From CAIMWS01 sp964409245 (GTDB lineage Bacteria; Verrucomicrobiota; Verrucomicrobiia; Limisphaerales; UBA1319), in contig CAYPCQ010000016.1 in NCBI GenBank assembly GCA_964409245.1, positions 1-64,000 of the forward strand: a DNA stretch of 64,000 nucleotides, read 5' to 3'. A program made the translations under genes and the position numbers. The notes below the pieces were generated by a model that worked only from the letters and a program-made list of their open reading frames with translations, ran no database searches and was not told the DNA's origin. The first letter of the stretch is position 1; the number at the start of each line of letters is the position of its first letter. Of the stretch, positions 26,579 to 33,360 are shown piece after piece.

Positions 26579-27544
26579 ATGCATTCCACCACCTTTCCAA
26601 ACCAAAAAGCGCGGCCGCTCCCCGGGGAGCCGGGGCTGGCACCCTGGGCCTGGGGCTGGCTGGCGGTGTGCCTGCTGAGCCTTTGGCCGCTGATTCCAGC
26701 CGCCGCGGAAAGCGCCGAAACCTCGCCCGCCACGGTGCTGCGGGAACTGCCCAATGGCACCGATCTCCACCATCAGCAACGTTACTGCCAGCTCTGCCAC
26801 GAAACCGGCCCGGACGGCCCCCTCCCGGCCAAAATCCGGTTCGGAACCAATTTCCAGGCGGGCTGCCGGTGCCACTACGAGAATCCGGGTGATTTGCGGC
26901 ATCCCACCGACGTGGCGCTGCCGGAGGAAATGCGGCCCAAAATCCCGGCCACCTTCCCCCATGCCGGCGATAAAATCAACTGTCTTACCTGCCATTCCTT
27001 CGCCGCGCTTTGCGCCCCCGAAAAAACCGGCCTTTCCTCTTTGCGCGACGCCCCCTACGCCAACCGCACGGCTTTCTGCTTCCGCTGCCATGAGGGCCGC
27101 CAATACGAGCGGCTGAACCCGCACAACCAGCTGGATGCCTCAGGGAAGATCGTCCCGGAAAAATGCCTCTATTGCCACCTCCAAAAACCGGATGAGCGGA
27201 GCGCCTCCTTCACCTCCGTCAAGCTGATCGGCAGCCTGGAGATGCTCTGCCTGGGCTGCCACAATACCGGCCCCCGGCATCCCGCCGGCAAGCCGCACCT
27301 GGTGAAACCCGGCGAGCAATACCTCTTGCGCATGCGCGCGCTGGAAAAGGAATACGGCATCGTCCTGCCTTTGAACGAAAACGGCTTGATCACCTGCATC
27401 ACCTGCCACAATCCGCACGAGGCCGGGGTGATTCCCGGCGCCCGCGCCGGATCCAAGGGGGCGGGCGAAAAACTCCGCCACCGGCTGCCCAAGGTGCTGT
27501 GCGCCGAGTGCCACTGGCATTCGCTGCCAGCCCCCAGCCGTTAG
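26579..27544 (+). CDS. Heptahaem cytochrome c
   Basis: A 321-residue exported protein with an N-terminal hydrophobic helix ('GWLAVCLLSLWPLIPAAAE') that is probably a signal peptide or anchor. Seven CxxCH motifs are seen: CQLCH, CLTCH, CFRCH, CLYCH, CLGCH, CITCH and CAECH. A further 'CRCHY' has only one residue between the cysteines and is unlikely to hold haem in the usual way. 'RHPTDV' and 'HNQLD' supply candidate distal His. The gene is the last of the first cytochrome block; the response regulator begins 116 bases later. No close family match comes to mind beyond general cytochrome c3-like proteins. Confidence 0.82.
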   Translation: MHSTTFPNQKARPLPGEPGLAPWAWGWLAVCLLSLWPLIPAAAESAETSPATVLRELPNGTDLHHQQRYCQLCHETGPDGPLPAKIRFGTNFQAGCRCHYENPGDLRHPTDVALPEEMRPKIPATFPHAGDKINCLTCHSFAALCAPEKTGLSSLRDAPYANRTAFCFRCHEGRQYERLNPHNQLDASGKIVPEKCLYCHLQKPDERSASFTSVKLIGSLEMLCLGCHNTGPRHPAGKPHLVKPGEQYLLRMRALEKEYGIVLPLNENGLITCITCHNPHEAGVIPGARAGSKGAGEKLRHRLPKVLCAECHWHSLPAPSR

Positions 27545-27660
27545 CCTTGCCCTGCCATCGCCAGGCACGCCCGGGGAACCCTTGGTTTTGCGGCTTGATC
27601 TGGCCGCCCATATGCCTAAGGTGGGCACTGGAAGCGGGATGCTTCCGCTCATGATTTAGT

Positions 27661-28314
27661 ATGGTGAACAAGGGCACAATCCTGCTGGTGGACGGCGATG
27701 CCATCGTGCGCGAGGGCTTGACCTTGCTGCTCAGCCAGCATGACCTGGGACGCATTGAATCGGCCGGCAGCCTCACGGAGGCCAGGGGGGCCATCCAACG
27801 GTGGCGGCCGGAGGTGGTGGTGCTGGAGCTCTTCCTGGGCCACCAAAGCAGCCTCAACCTGGTCAAAACCATCCGCCAGGAGCATCCGAAGATCAAAGTG
27901 CTGTTGCTTTCCATGCAGGACGAAGCGATCTACGCGGAGCGCAGTTTGCTCGCCGGGGCCATGGGCTATATCATGAAGAGCGCCGGCCACCTGCGGATTG
28001 TCGAGGGCATCCGCCAGGTCCGCGCCGGCAAGACGTTCGTCAGCGAGGCCATCCGCGAGCGCATGTGGCGCCACGCCATCTCCAAGCCCGAAGGCGGGCT
28101 CGCCCAGCCGGAGGAACGCCTCACCGACCGCGAGCTGGAGGTTTACCGGCTCATCGGCCAGGGTTTGACCACCAGGCAAATCGCCAAGACCTTCAGCGTC
28201 AGCTCCAAAACCATTCAAACCTACCGGAACTTCATCAAGAACAAGCTGGAGATCGCCACCGCCTCCGAGCTGGTCCACCGGGCAGTCCTCTGGGTCAAGG
28301 AACACCACCCTTGA
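27661..28314 (+). CDS. NarL/LuxR-type response regulator with Glu at the phospho-acceptor site
   Basis: A 217-residue regulator: a receiver domain (residues 5-120) and a C-terminal LuxR-type helix-turn-helix (about 150-215; 'LTDRELEVYRLIGQGLTTRQ' then 'FSVSSKTIQTYRNFIKNKL'). The acidic pair is Asp11 and Asp13 in 'LLVDGDAIV', and the conserved Lys lies in 'GYIMKSA'. The residue that normally accepts phosphate is Glu56 ('VVVLELFLG'), not Asp; Glu here often mimics the phosphorylated state. The protein may therefore be constitutively active or controlled otherwise (inference). No histidine kinase is adjacent. Its place at the end of the cytochrome block and before the nanowire-like genes suggests it acts on this cluster. 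Confidence 0.88.
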   Translation: MVNKGTILLVDGDAIVREGLTLLLSQHDLGRIESAGSLTEARGAIQRWRPEVVVLELFLGHQSSLNLVKTIRQEHPKIKVLLLSMQDEAIYAERSLLAGAMGYIMKSAGHLRIVEGIRQVRAGKTFVSEAIRERMWRHAISKPEGGLAQPEERLTDRELEVYRLIGQGLTTRQIAKTFSVSSKTIQTYRNFIKNKLEIATASELVHRAVLWVKEHHP

Positions 28315-28580
28315 ACTTCGCCCGGCGCCGGCCGGTTGGCGGCCTCCCCCGCCAAACTCCATGAACAAAGCCCAGCAGAGGCACTTATTTGGCAGGCGCC
28401 GGGCGGACCGGGCCGGCAACCGGGCACCCATCAGCAAGCTTTGGTTATTATTTACATTATTATTACTAATTATGATAAAAACCCATGCCCGCCCGGTTGC
28501 GGCGCCGGCCAGCGAGGGGTTTGGGTTCCGTTTGGGGGCGGTGAGCCGGGAAATAAGCGCGGATCATCCCACGCATGTTA

Positions 28581-28618
28581 ATCAATTTGATTAGCTATAA
28601 ATCATCCATCGGATGATT
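28581..28618 (+). promoter_or_regulatory. 38-bp conserved element, copy 1 (candidate Rrf2 operator)
   Basis: It contains AATCATCC-ATC-GGATGATT at 28600-28618, a perfect inverted repeat with a 3-base spacer. It partly overlaps a second palindrome, TAATCAATTTGATTA (28579-28593). Compared with 29645-29682, 31 of 38 positions agree without gaps, and the last eight bases are identical. I infer a binding site for the Rrf2-type regulator encoded 1.25 kb downstream. Confidence 0.6.
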
Positions 28619-28710
28619 AACTTTCCCGAGCGGTTTTGCTTTAATACGCACCATCGAACTAGTGACGGTGATAGCTGTTACAACAAAAACTTATAGCATG
28701 AGTGCAGTTG

Positions 28711-28759
28711 GATTAAAGCCAATGATGATGAGAAGGTCTTCAATTTTGATGACCTCCGC
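28711..28759 (+). promoter_or_regulatory. 49-bp conserved element, copy 1
   Basis: Matches 29772-29820 at 40 of 49 positions without gaps; AATGATGATG and CAATTTTGAT are identical blocks. It lies 92 bases after the 38-bp element (89 in the other copy). It is about 160 bases before the tetrahaem start, so it may be a second binding site or part of the transcribed leader. Confidence 0.5.
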
Positions 28760-28920
28760 ATCCTTTATCTGCCGTCCCGCGTTTCCGGGCTGGATTTCGG
28801 CGGGCAGGCGGCCCTTGGATGACCGCCCGTTTTCTCCGCCCACGGCGGACGCCCCTGCTGCGCCCTAAGTCAAGCCAAGCCAAACCATACCTAAACCATA
28901 ACTCTCCGAGAAAGGCATCA

Positions 28921-29532
28921 ATGAAAACAACCAACGTGATAAAAACCGCCCTGGCCGCCGGAATTGTGCTGGCGCTGCCTTCCCTCTCCCAAGCTGCGGG
29001 AATCACCGGCACCAAACACGATTTGTCCGGCTATGGCTGGGGTTCGTCCGAATTGTGCATCTTCTGCCATACCCCCCACAACGCCAAGACCACCGATGCC
29101 CCGCTGTGGAACCATGGCACCACCGCCACGGCCTCTTTCACGCTCTACACCAGCCCGACGTTGAACGCGGTTCCCAGCCAGCCCACGGCCACCTCGAAAG
29201 CCTGCATGAGCTGCCATGATGGCACGGTGGCCCTGGACACTTTCAGCACGCAAACGGGCACCCATTTTCTGGGCGGATTGTCCAAGCTCGGTTCAGACCT
29301 GAGCAACGACCATCCCATCTCCTTCACCTACGACTCGGCGCTGGCCTCCACCGATGGCGGGCTCAAAAACCCCTCCTCCGCCACTTTTGTGGATGCCGCC
29401 AAAACCATTCCCCTCTTTAACGCAAAGGTGGAATGCGCCTCCTGCCATAGCGTGCACGACAATACCTACGGGGCTTTCCTCCGGGTGAGCAATGCGGGCA
29501 GCGCCCTGTGCCTGAAGTGCCACAATAAATAG
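28921..29532 (+). CDS. Tetrahaem cytochrome c, OmcE-like nanowire subunit candidate (copy 1)
   Basis: A 203-residue exported cytochrome. The signal peptide ends at 'PSLSQA', giving a mature start near 'AGITGTKHDLSG'. The four haem sites are CIFCH ('ELCIFCHTPHN'), CMSCH ('CMSCHDGTVALD'), CASCH ('CASCHSVHD') and CLKCH three residues before the end. 'KHDLS' and 'LSNDHPISFTYD' give conserved His outside the haem motifs. From memory this layout matches OmcE of Geobacter sulfurreducens, whose subunits stack into an extracellular filament in which neighbouring subunits share haem ligands. The ATG at 28921 has GAGAAAGG upstream. A closely similar copy lies at 30477. A single-subunit periplasmic carrier is the main alternative. 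Confidence 0.85.
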   Translation: MKTTNVIKTALAAGIVLALPSLSQAAGITGTKHDLSGYGWGSSELCIFCHTPHNAKTTDAPLWNHGTTATASFTLYTSPTLNAVPSQPTATSKACMSCHDGTVALDTFSTQTGTHFLGGLSKLGSDLSNDHPISFTYDSALASTDGGLKNPSSATFVDAAKTIPLFNAKVECASCHSVHDNTYGAFLRVSNAGSALCLKCHNK

Positions 29533-29644
29533 CTTTGGCCGCAGACGGGCGGGCCCAGTTCAATCCCATTAACCATGACGCTCCACAACCAGGCCCCGCA
29601 ACGGGAATTGACTGCCTGCAGTTTGATTAGAGATTTTCATATTC

Positions 29645-29682
29645 ATCATTTTGATTAAGAATAAAACATCCGGCGGATGATT
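29645..29682 (+). promoter_or_regulatory. 38-bp conserved element, copy 2
   Basis: Counterpart of 28581-28618. The core here is CATCC-GGC-GGATG with GGATGATT fully conserved; TTGATTA is also kept. It lies about 170 bases before the Rrf2 start. Confidence 0.6.
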
Positions 29683-29771
29683 GGTTTTTTCGGTGGATTA
29701 TGATCTCCTGCCCGCCAGTCGATCCGGAAAAAAACAACCGCAAAAGCGATGCTAATACATGAAACCGATTA

Positions 29772-29820
29772 GGTTAAAACCAATGATGATGCCAGGGTCG
29801 TCAATTTTGATGATGCCCGC
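29772..29820 (+). promoter_or_regulatory. 49-bp conserved element, copy 2
   Basis: Counterpart of 28711-28759, with the same internal blocks AATGATGATG and CAATTTTGAT. Confidence 0.5.
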
Positions 29821-29853
29821 GTCCGGTATGCATTGCTCCCCCTTGGCCAAGCC

Positions 29854-30324
29854 ATGTTAGCCCTCTCCCAAACCACCGGCTACGCGATCCTCGCCTTGAG
29901 CTGCCTCGAAGACAACCAGTCGCGGCCACGCTTGATCCGGGACATCGCTGAGCGCACGGGTTTGCGGAAGCCTTACCTGGCCAAGATTTTCAACCAGCTG
30001 GCCCATTATGGCTTGGTGGACACCAAGCGCGGATACCGGGGCGGCATTGTGCTGTCACGGCCACCAACCGCGATCACCCTGCTGCAGATTCTGGAGGCCG
30101 TCGAAGGCGATCAATGGCTCGGCCCCTGCCTGCTGGGCATGGATAAATGCGAATCGACCAACTGCTGCCCGACCCAGCACCTGTGGCAGGAAATCGCCAA
30201 AAGGATCACCCAGGTGTTGCGGAAAACGACCCTGGCGGACATGATCCAAACCGGCGCCCAGCGGAATCCGCTGTGCAAACCTGCAGTATGCGGAAGCCGC
30301 CCGGGAGGAGCCTCGCGAGTATGA
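29854..30324 (+). CDS. Rrf2-family Fe-S transcription regulator
   Basis: A 156-residue regulator with the Rrf2 winged helix ('LSQTTGYAILALSCLED', 'LIRDIAERTGLRKPYLAKIF', 'LVDTKRGYRGGIVLSRPP'). Cys92, Cys99 and Cys104/Cys105 sit in 'CLLGMDKCESTNCC', close to the C92/C98/C104 set that holds the [2Fe-2S] cluster of E. coli IscR; His109 follows nearby. It would sense iron-sulphur status, oxygen, nitric oxide or redox state. The ATG at 29854 is chosen over a TTG at 29833, because Rrf2 proteins begin just before 'LSQTTGYAI'. It lies between the two tetrahaem genes and is preceded by the same elements as the first, so it probably regulates both and itself (inference). The C-terminal 20 residues are basic and unremarkable. 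Confidence 0.88.
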   Translation: MLALSQTTGYAILALSCLEDNQSRPRLIRDIAERTGLRKPYLAKIFNQLAHYGLVDTKRGYRGGIVLSRPPTAITLLQILEAVEGDQWLGPCLLGMDKCESTNCCPTQHLWQEIAKRITQVLRKTTLADMIQTGAQRNPLCKPAVCGSRPGGASRV

Positions 30325-30476
30325 GTGCTGCCATCCGCTCCCAATCACTTTCAACGAATCTATGGCAACCGGATCGTTGTCCGATTTCGTTGTCAAACCC
30401 GGCCATCCAATCAGGATCGGCCACCATCGCCCAAAAACCAAAACCATAAACAGGCAACCATCCAAGAAAGGTTAAA

Positions 30477-31088
30477 ATGCAATACAACAAAATAGTAAAA
30501 ATCGCTCTGGCCGCCAGCCTGTTGGTGGCGCTGTCAACCCAAGCCCAGGCGGCGGGCATCCTCGGCACCAAGCACGATTTATCGGGCAAAGGCTGGGGCT
30601 CCTCCGAGTTGTGCATCTTCTGCCACACGCCCCACAACGGCAATACCGCCAATGTGCCTCTGTGGAACCATGGCAACTCCACCGCCGCTACCTTCACCCT
30701 TTACACCAGCCCCACGCTGAACGCGGTCCCGGGGCAGCCGGCCGGAACCTCTAAAGCTTGCTTGAGCTGCCATGATGGCACGGTGGCCATCGACACCTTC
30801 GGCACCCAAACTGGCACGCACTTCATCACTGGGATTCCCCTGCTAGGCACGGATCTGAGCAACGACCACCCCGTGTCGTTCACGTATGATACCGCCTTGG
30901 CGACGGCCGATGGCAAGCTCGTGTCCCCCAATTCCGCCAGTTTCGTGGATGCGGGCAAAACGGTGCCGCTGTTCAGCGGCAAGCTCGAGTGCGCCTCCTG
31001 CCACAATGTGCATGACAACACCTACGGGAACTTCCTGCGCATCAGCAACGCCAGCAGCGCCCTGTGCTTGAAGTGCCATAACAAATAA
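30477..31088 (+). CDS. Tetrahaem cytochrome c, OmcE-like nanowire subunit candidate (copy 2)
   Basis: A 203-residue paralogue of the protein at 28921, exactly equal in length and aligning without gaps; by eye about three quarters of mature residues agree. Haem motifs are CIFCH, CLSCH, CASCH and CLKCH, with 'KHDLS' and 'LSNDHPVSFTYD' retained. The signal peptide ends at 'STQAQA'. The four haem sites and C-terminal 'ALCLKCHNK' are unchanged, while surface-type positions differ (for example 'AKTTDAP' versus 'GNTANVP'). This pattern is expected of duplicated filament subunits that must keep packing and haem contacts. GAAAGG lies just upstream of the ATG. The gene is 152 bases after the Rrf2 gene and may be on its transcript. 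Confidence 0.85.
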   Translation: MQYNKIVKIALAASLLVALSTQAQAAGILGTKHDLSGKGWGSSELCIFCHTPHNGNTANVPLWNHGNSTAATFTLYTSPTLNAVPGQPAGTSKACLSCHDGTVAIDTFGTQTGTHFITGIPLLGTDLSNDHPVSFTYDTALATADGKLVSPNSASFVDAGKTVPLFSGKLECASCHNVHDNTYGNFLRISNASSALCLKCHNK

Positions 31089-31149
31089 CCACTGGTTATT
31101 AGGCGCCACTTCCGACCCCTCCGGGGGGCCGCGAGATTGGCGGAGATCG

Positions 31150-31179
31150 GGGAAGAGGTTTGGCTGCCAGCCTCTTCCC
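31150..31179 (+). terminator. Probable terminator after second tetrahaem gene
   Basis: GGGAAGAGG (31150-31158) pairs perfectly with CCTCTTCCC (31171-31179), with a small inner TGGC/GCCA pair in the loop. Only a weak T-rich stretch (TGATTTGT) follows. It separates the tetrahaem genes from the 18-kb operon that begins at 31358. Confidence 0.5.
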
Positions 31180-31357
31180 TGATTTGTCAGGAAAGGAGAT
31201 TTGGATTCCACCTGTCGCGGGATCTGCCAAGGCCGACGGCGCGCCACTGGGAAGGACGCTTTGAAATCTTTGACCCGGGAGCGGTTTTCCGCTCAGAAAG
31301 GCGATCATTCGTCTTGAAATGAGCCCGCAAACCGCTTATAGAAAAAGGCCAACGAAG

Positions 31358-32476
31358 ATGAACCATTCTGCGAAATTTATTTGGGCGGTCGTATGCCTGT
31401 TGGCTTTCACCACGGAACCCGGCCAGGCAGCTTCCGAACGCGCCAAAAAACCGGCCGCCAAAACTGCCAAAACTGCCAAAAAAACGGCGCAGGAGTTCGT
31501 TTTTTTCCCCTCTGAACCCGCCCCGCCCCGCCTCCAATTCCTGATGAGTTTTCAGTGCGAAAACGACTTGGGGGGTGGCGCGGGCAAATTTGTCACCTTC
31601 CTGACCGGCAAGGAACCGCCGAAAAAGCCAATCCTGAAGCCTTATGGCGTGGCGGCCAGCCAAGGCCGGCTCTATGTCTGCGACACCGCCGCCCGGACCA
31701 TTGCCATCACGGAATTGGATTCGCGGAAAATCGTCAATTTCACTCCTTCCGGAGCCGGCAAGTTGCGGGTGCCGGTCAACGTCGCAGTCGATGAGGATGG
31801 AACCATTTACGTGGCGGATACCGGGCGGAACCAAGTCCTGATTTTCGACCGCGACCAGCAATACCAGGGCGCCATCGGCGAGATGGACGAAATGAAGCCG
31901 ACCGATGTGGCCATTTTCAAGGACCGGCTGTATCTGACAGACCTGAAAAACAACTGCCTGCGGGTGTATGATAAAACCAACCGCACGGAGTTGTTCAAAG
32001 TGCCGAAAGACCCGAAAGATCCCAAGGCAAAACTCTTTTCCCCCACCAACCTGGCCGTGGACAGCCAGGGGAAGATCTACGCCTCCGACCTGGGCGCCTC
32101 CCGGGTGCAGGTTTACGATTCCGAAGGGAACCATTTGCGGACCTTGGGGCAGATGGGTGACCGGCCAGGCGAATTCGCCCGGCCCAAGGGAATCGCGGTG
32201 GACCGCGAAGGGCGCATCTATGTCGTGGATGCCGCGGCCCAGGTGGTGCAGATTTTCGATGTGGATGGCCGGTTGCTGCTATATTTCGGGGAGGCGGATA
32301 AGAACAACCCGGTGGCCTTCGACTTGCCCGCCAAAGTGGCTGTCGATTACCAGAACGTGCGCCTTTTCCAAAAATATGCGGCGCCGAATTTCAAGCTGGA
32401 ATACCTGGTCATCGTCACCAACCAACTGGGCGACAGGAAAGTCAGCGTCTTTGGTTTTGGCCAGAAAAAATCCTGA
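31358..32476 (+). CDS. Secreted NHL-repeat beta-propeller (2 of 4), first gene of 18-kb operon
   Basis: A 372-residue exported protein; the signal peptide ends near 'TTEPGQAAS'. A Lys/Ala-rich linker ('AKKPAAKTAKTAKK') precedes the propeller. Repeats include 'LKPYGVAASQGRLYVCD', 'RVPVNVAVDEDGTIYVAD', 'FSPTNLAVDSQGKIYASD' and 'ARPKGIAVDREGRIYVVD'. An in-frame ATG 13 codons upstream is possible; 31358 gives the cleaner signal peptide. The gene is followed by the lipoprotein cytochrome and the porin, and the propeller at 35360 lies on the porin's other side. This suggests two propellers flank the outer-membrane conduit (inference). Confidence 0.87.
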   Translation: MNHSAKFIWAVVCLLAFTTEPGQAASERAKKPAAKTAKTAKKTAQEFVFFPSEPAPPRLQFLMSFQCENDLGGGAGKFVTFLTGKEPPKKPILKPYGVAASQGRLYVCDTAARTIAITELDSRKIVNFTPSGAGKLRVPVNVAVDEDGTIYVADTGRNQVLIFDRDQQYQGAIGEMDEMKPTDVAIFKDRLYLTDLKNNCLRVYDKTNRTELFKVPKDPKDPKAKLFSPTNLAVDSQGKIYASDLGASRVQVYDSEGNHLRTLGQMGDRPGEFARPKGIAVDREGRIYVVDAAAQVVQIFDVDGRLLLYFGEADKNNPVAFDLPAKVAVDYQNVRLFQKYAAPNFKLEYLVIVTNQLGDRKVSVFGFGQKKS

Positions 32477-32519
32477 TGCGGTGATGGAATGCTGACCGGG
32501 AAAAATGCGCCCTCCAAAC

Positions 32520-33360
32520 ATGAATTCCGTCCGCCGTGGCATCGGGTTGTTGCTGGGGGTGTGCTTTGGCTTTGCCTTGGGCGCCGGGTGTGCGACCAAA
32601 TCCCGGCACCAATGGCTGGCCATCTTTTTCGACGGCGTGCCCGGCGAAGGGCCGAAGACCAATGCCGCCACGGCGGGGGCGGCATCGGCCAATCCCGGCA
32701 CCAATAGCGGCTTGGTTGCCCGCCCAACCGCGACGGCAGCCCCGGTGATGGTGGTGCACAAACCGTATGCGGAGGTCCGCTGCCGGGAATGCCATGAATC
32801 CAGCTTTTCCCAGCGCTTGAAGATCCCGGTGCCCCAGCTCTGTTTCACCTGCCACAAGGACTTTTTCGGGCCGTTCAAATATACCCACGCCCCGGCTGCC
32901 GTGGGGGAATGCCTGCTCTGCCACGTGCCGCACCAGACGACGGAAAAAGCGCTGCTGGTCATGCCCGCCCGCAAGCTGTGTTTTGATTGCCACGAAGCCC
33001 AGCAGGTGATGCAATACAAGGCCCATGCCGAAGCGGACCGGAAGGAATGCACCGAATGCCACAATCCTCACCGTTCAGACCGGCGTTTCCTCCTGAAGTC
33101 TCCTGAATCTGAAAAAGCCACCAACGCTCCCAGCGCTGCCGTTNNNNNNNNNNNNNNNNNNNNNNNNNNNNNNNNNNNNNNNNNNNNNNNNNNNNNNNNN
33201 NNNNNNNNNNNNNNNNNNNNNNNNNNNNNNNNNNNNNNNNNNNGTGGCTGGGGTGACCAATGTGGCTGGGGTGACCAATGTGGCTGGGGTGACCAATGTG
33301 GCTGGGGTGACCAATGCCCCGAAAGTCTTGATTGACGTTCCGCCTCCGCACGCCAAATGA
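32520..33360 (+). CDS. Lipoprotein cytochrome c (at least five haems), interrupted by an assembly gap
   Basis: The N-terminus is a lipoprotein signal with lipobox 'LGAGC' followed by 'ATKSRHQ'. After 'FFDGVPGEGP', a motif I have seen in cytochromes of porin-cytochrome clusters, come CRECH, CFTCH, CLLCH, CFDCH and CTECH. The reading frame is clear until 33143, where 100 N begin. After the gap the sensible frame is VAGVTN repeated four times, then 'APKVLIDVPPPHAK' and a stop at 33358-33360 that overlaps the next start (ATGA). The frames before and after differ only because the placeholder is 100 bases; a true gap divisible by three joins them. An alternative start is 32505. Probable role: periplasm-side cytochrome of the outer-membrane conduit. 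Confidence 0.8.
33144..33243. other. Assembly gap of 100 N
   Basis: Exactly 100 undetermined bases, a standard scaffold placeholder rather than a measured length. It adjoins a perfect 18-bp tandem repeat, which probably caused the break in the assembly. Confidence 0.95.
33244..33315 (+). repeat. 18-bp tandem repeat, at least four perfect copies
   Basis: GTGGCTGGGGTGACCAAT is repeated four times without any change, up to the edge of the gap. In the frame of the lipoprotein cytochrome each unit encodes VAGVTN. Copy number may vary between strains or be larger inside the gap. Confidence 0.95.

Larger units (their letters stand above)
28315..28920 (+). promoter_or_regulatory. 606-bp leader region of first tetrahaem gene
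   Basis: No convincing gene. 28430-28480 is AT-rich behind the response regulator gene. 28579-28618 holds two palindromes and 28711-28759 a further conserved element (listed separately); both have counterparts before the Rrf2 gene. The last 60 bases lead to GAGAAAGG, the probable ribosome binding site for the start at 28921. Confidence 0.6.
29533..29853 (+). promoter_or_regulatory. 321-bp region upstream of the Rrf2 gene
   Basis: No gene visible. It holds the second copies of the 38-bp and 49-bp elements (29645-29682 and 29772-29820). The latter ends 33 bases before the Rrf2 start, so the regulator very likely controls its own gene. Confidence 0.6.

Noticed and set aside
27000..27010. Extra haem site CRCH in the heptahaem protein (about 26870) counted as an eighth haem
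   Set aside because: Only one residue separates the cysteines; such spacing is not an accepted c-haem attachment motif, so it was left out of the count.
33244..33315. CRISPR-like array
   Set aside because: The 18-bp units are directly adjacent with no spacers and read in frame as VAGVTN.
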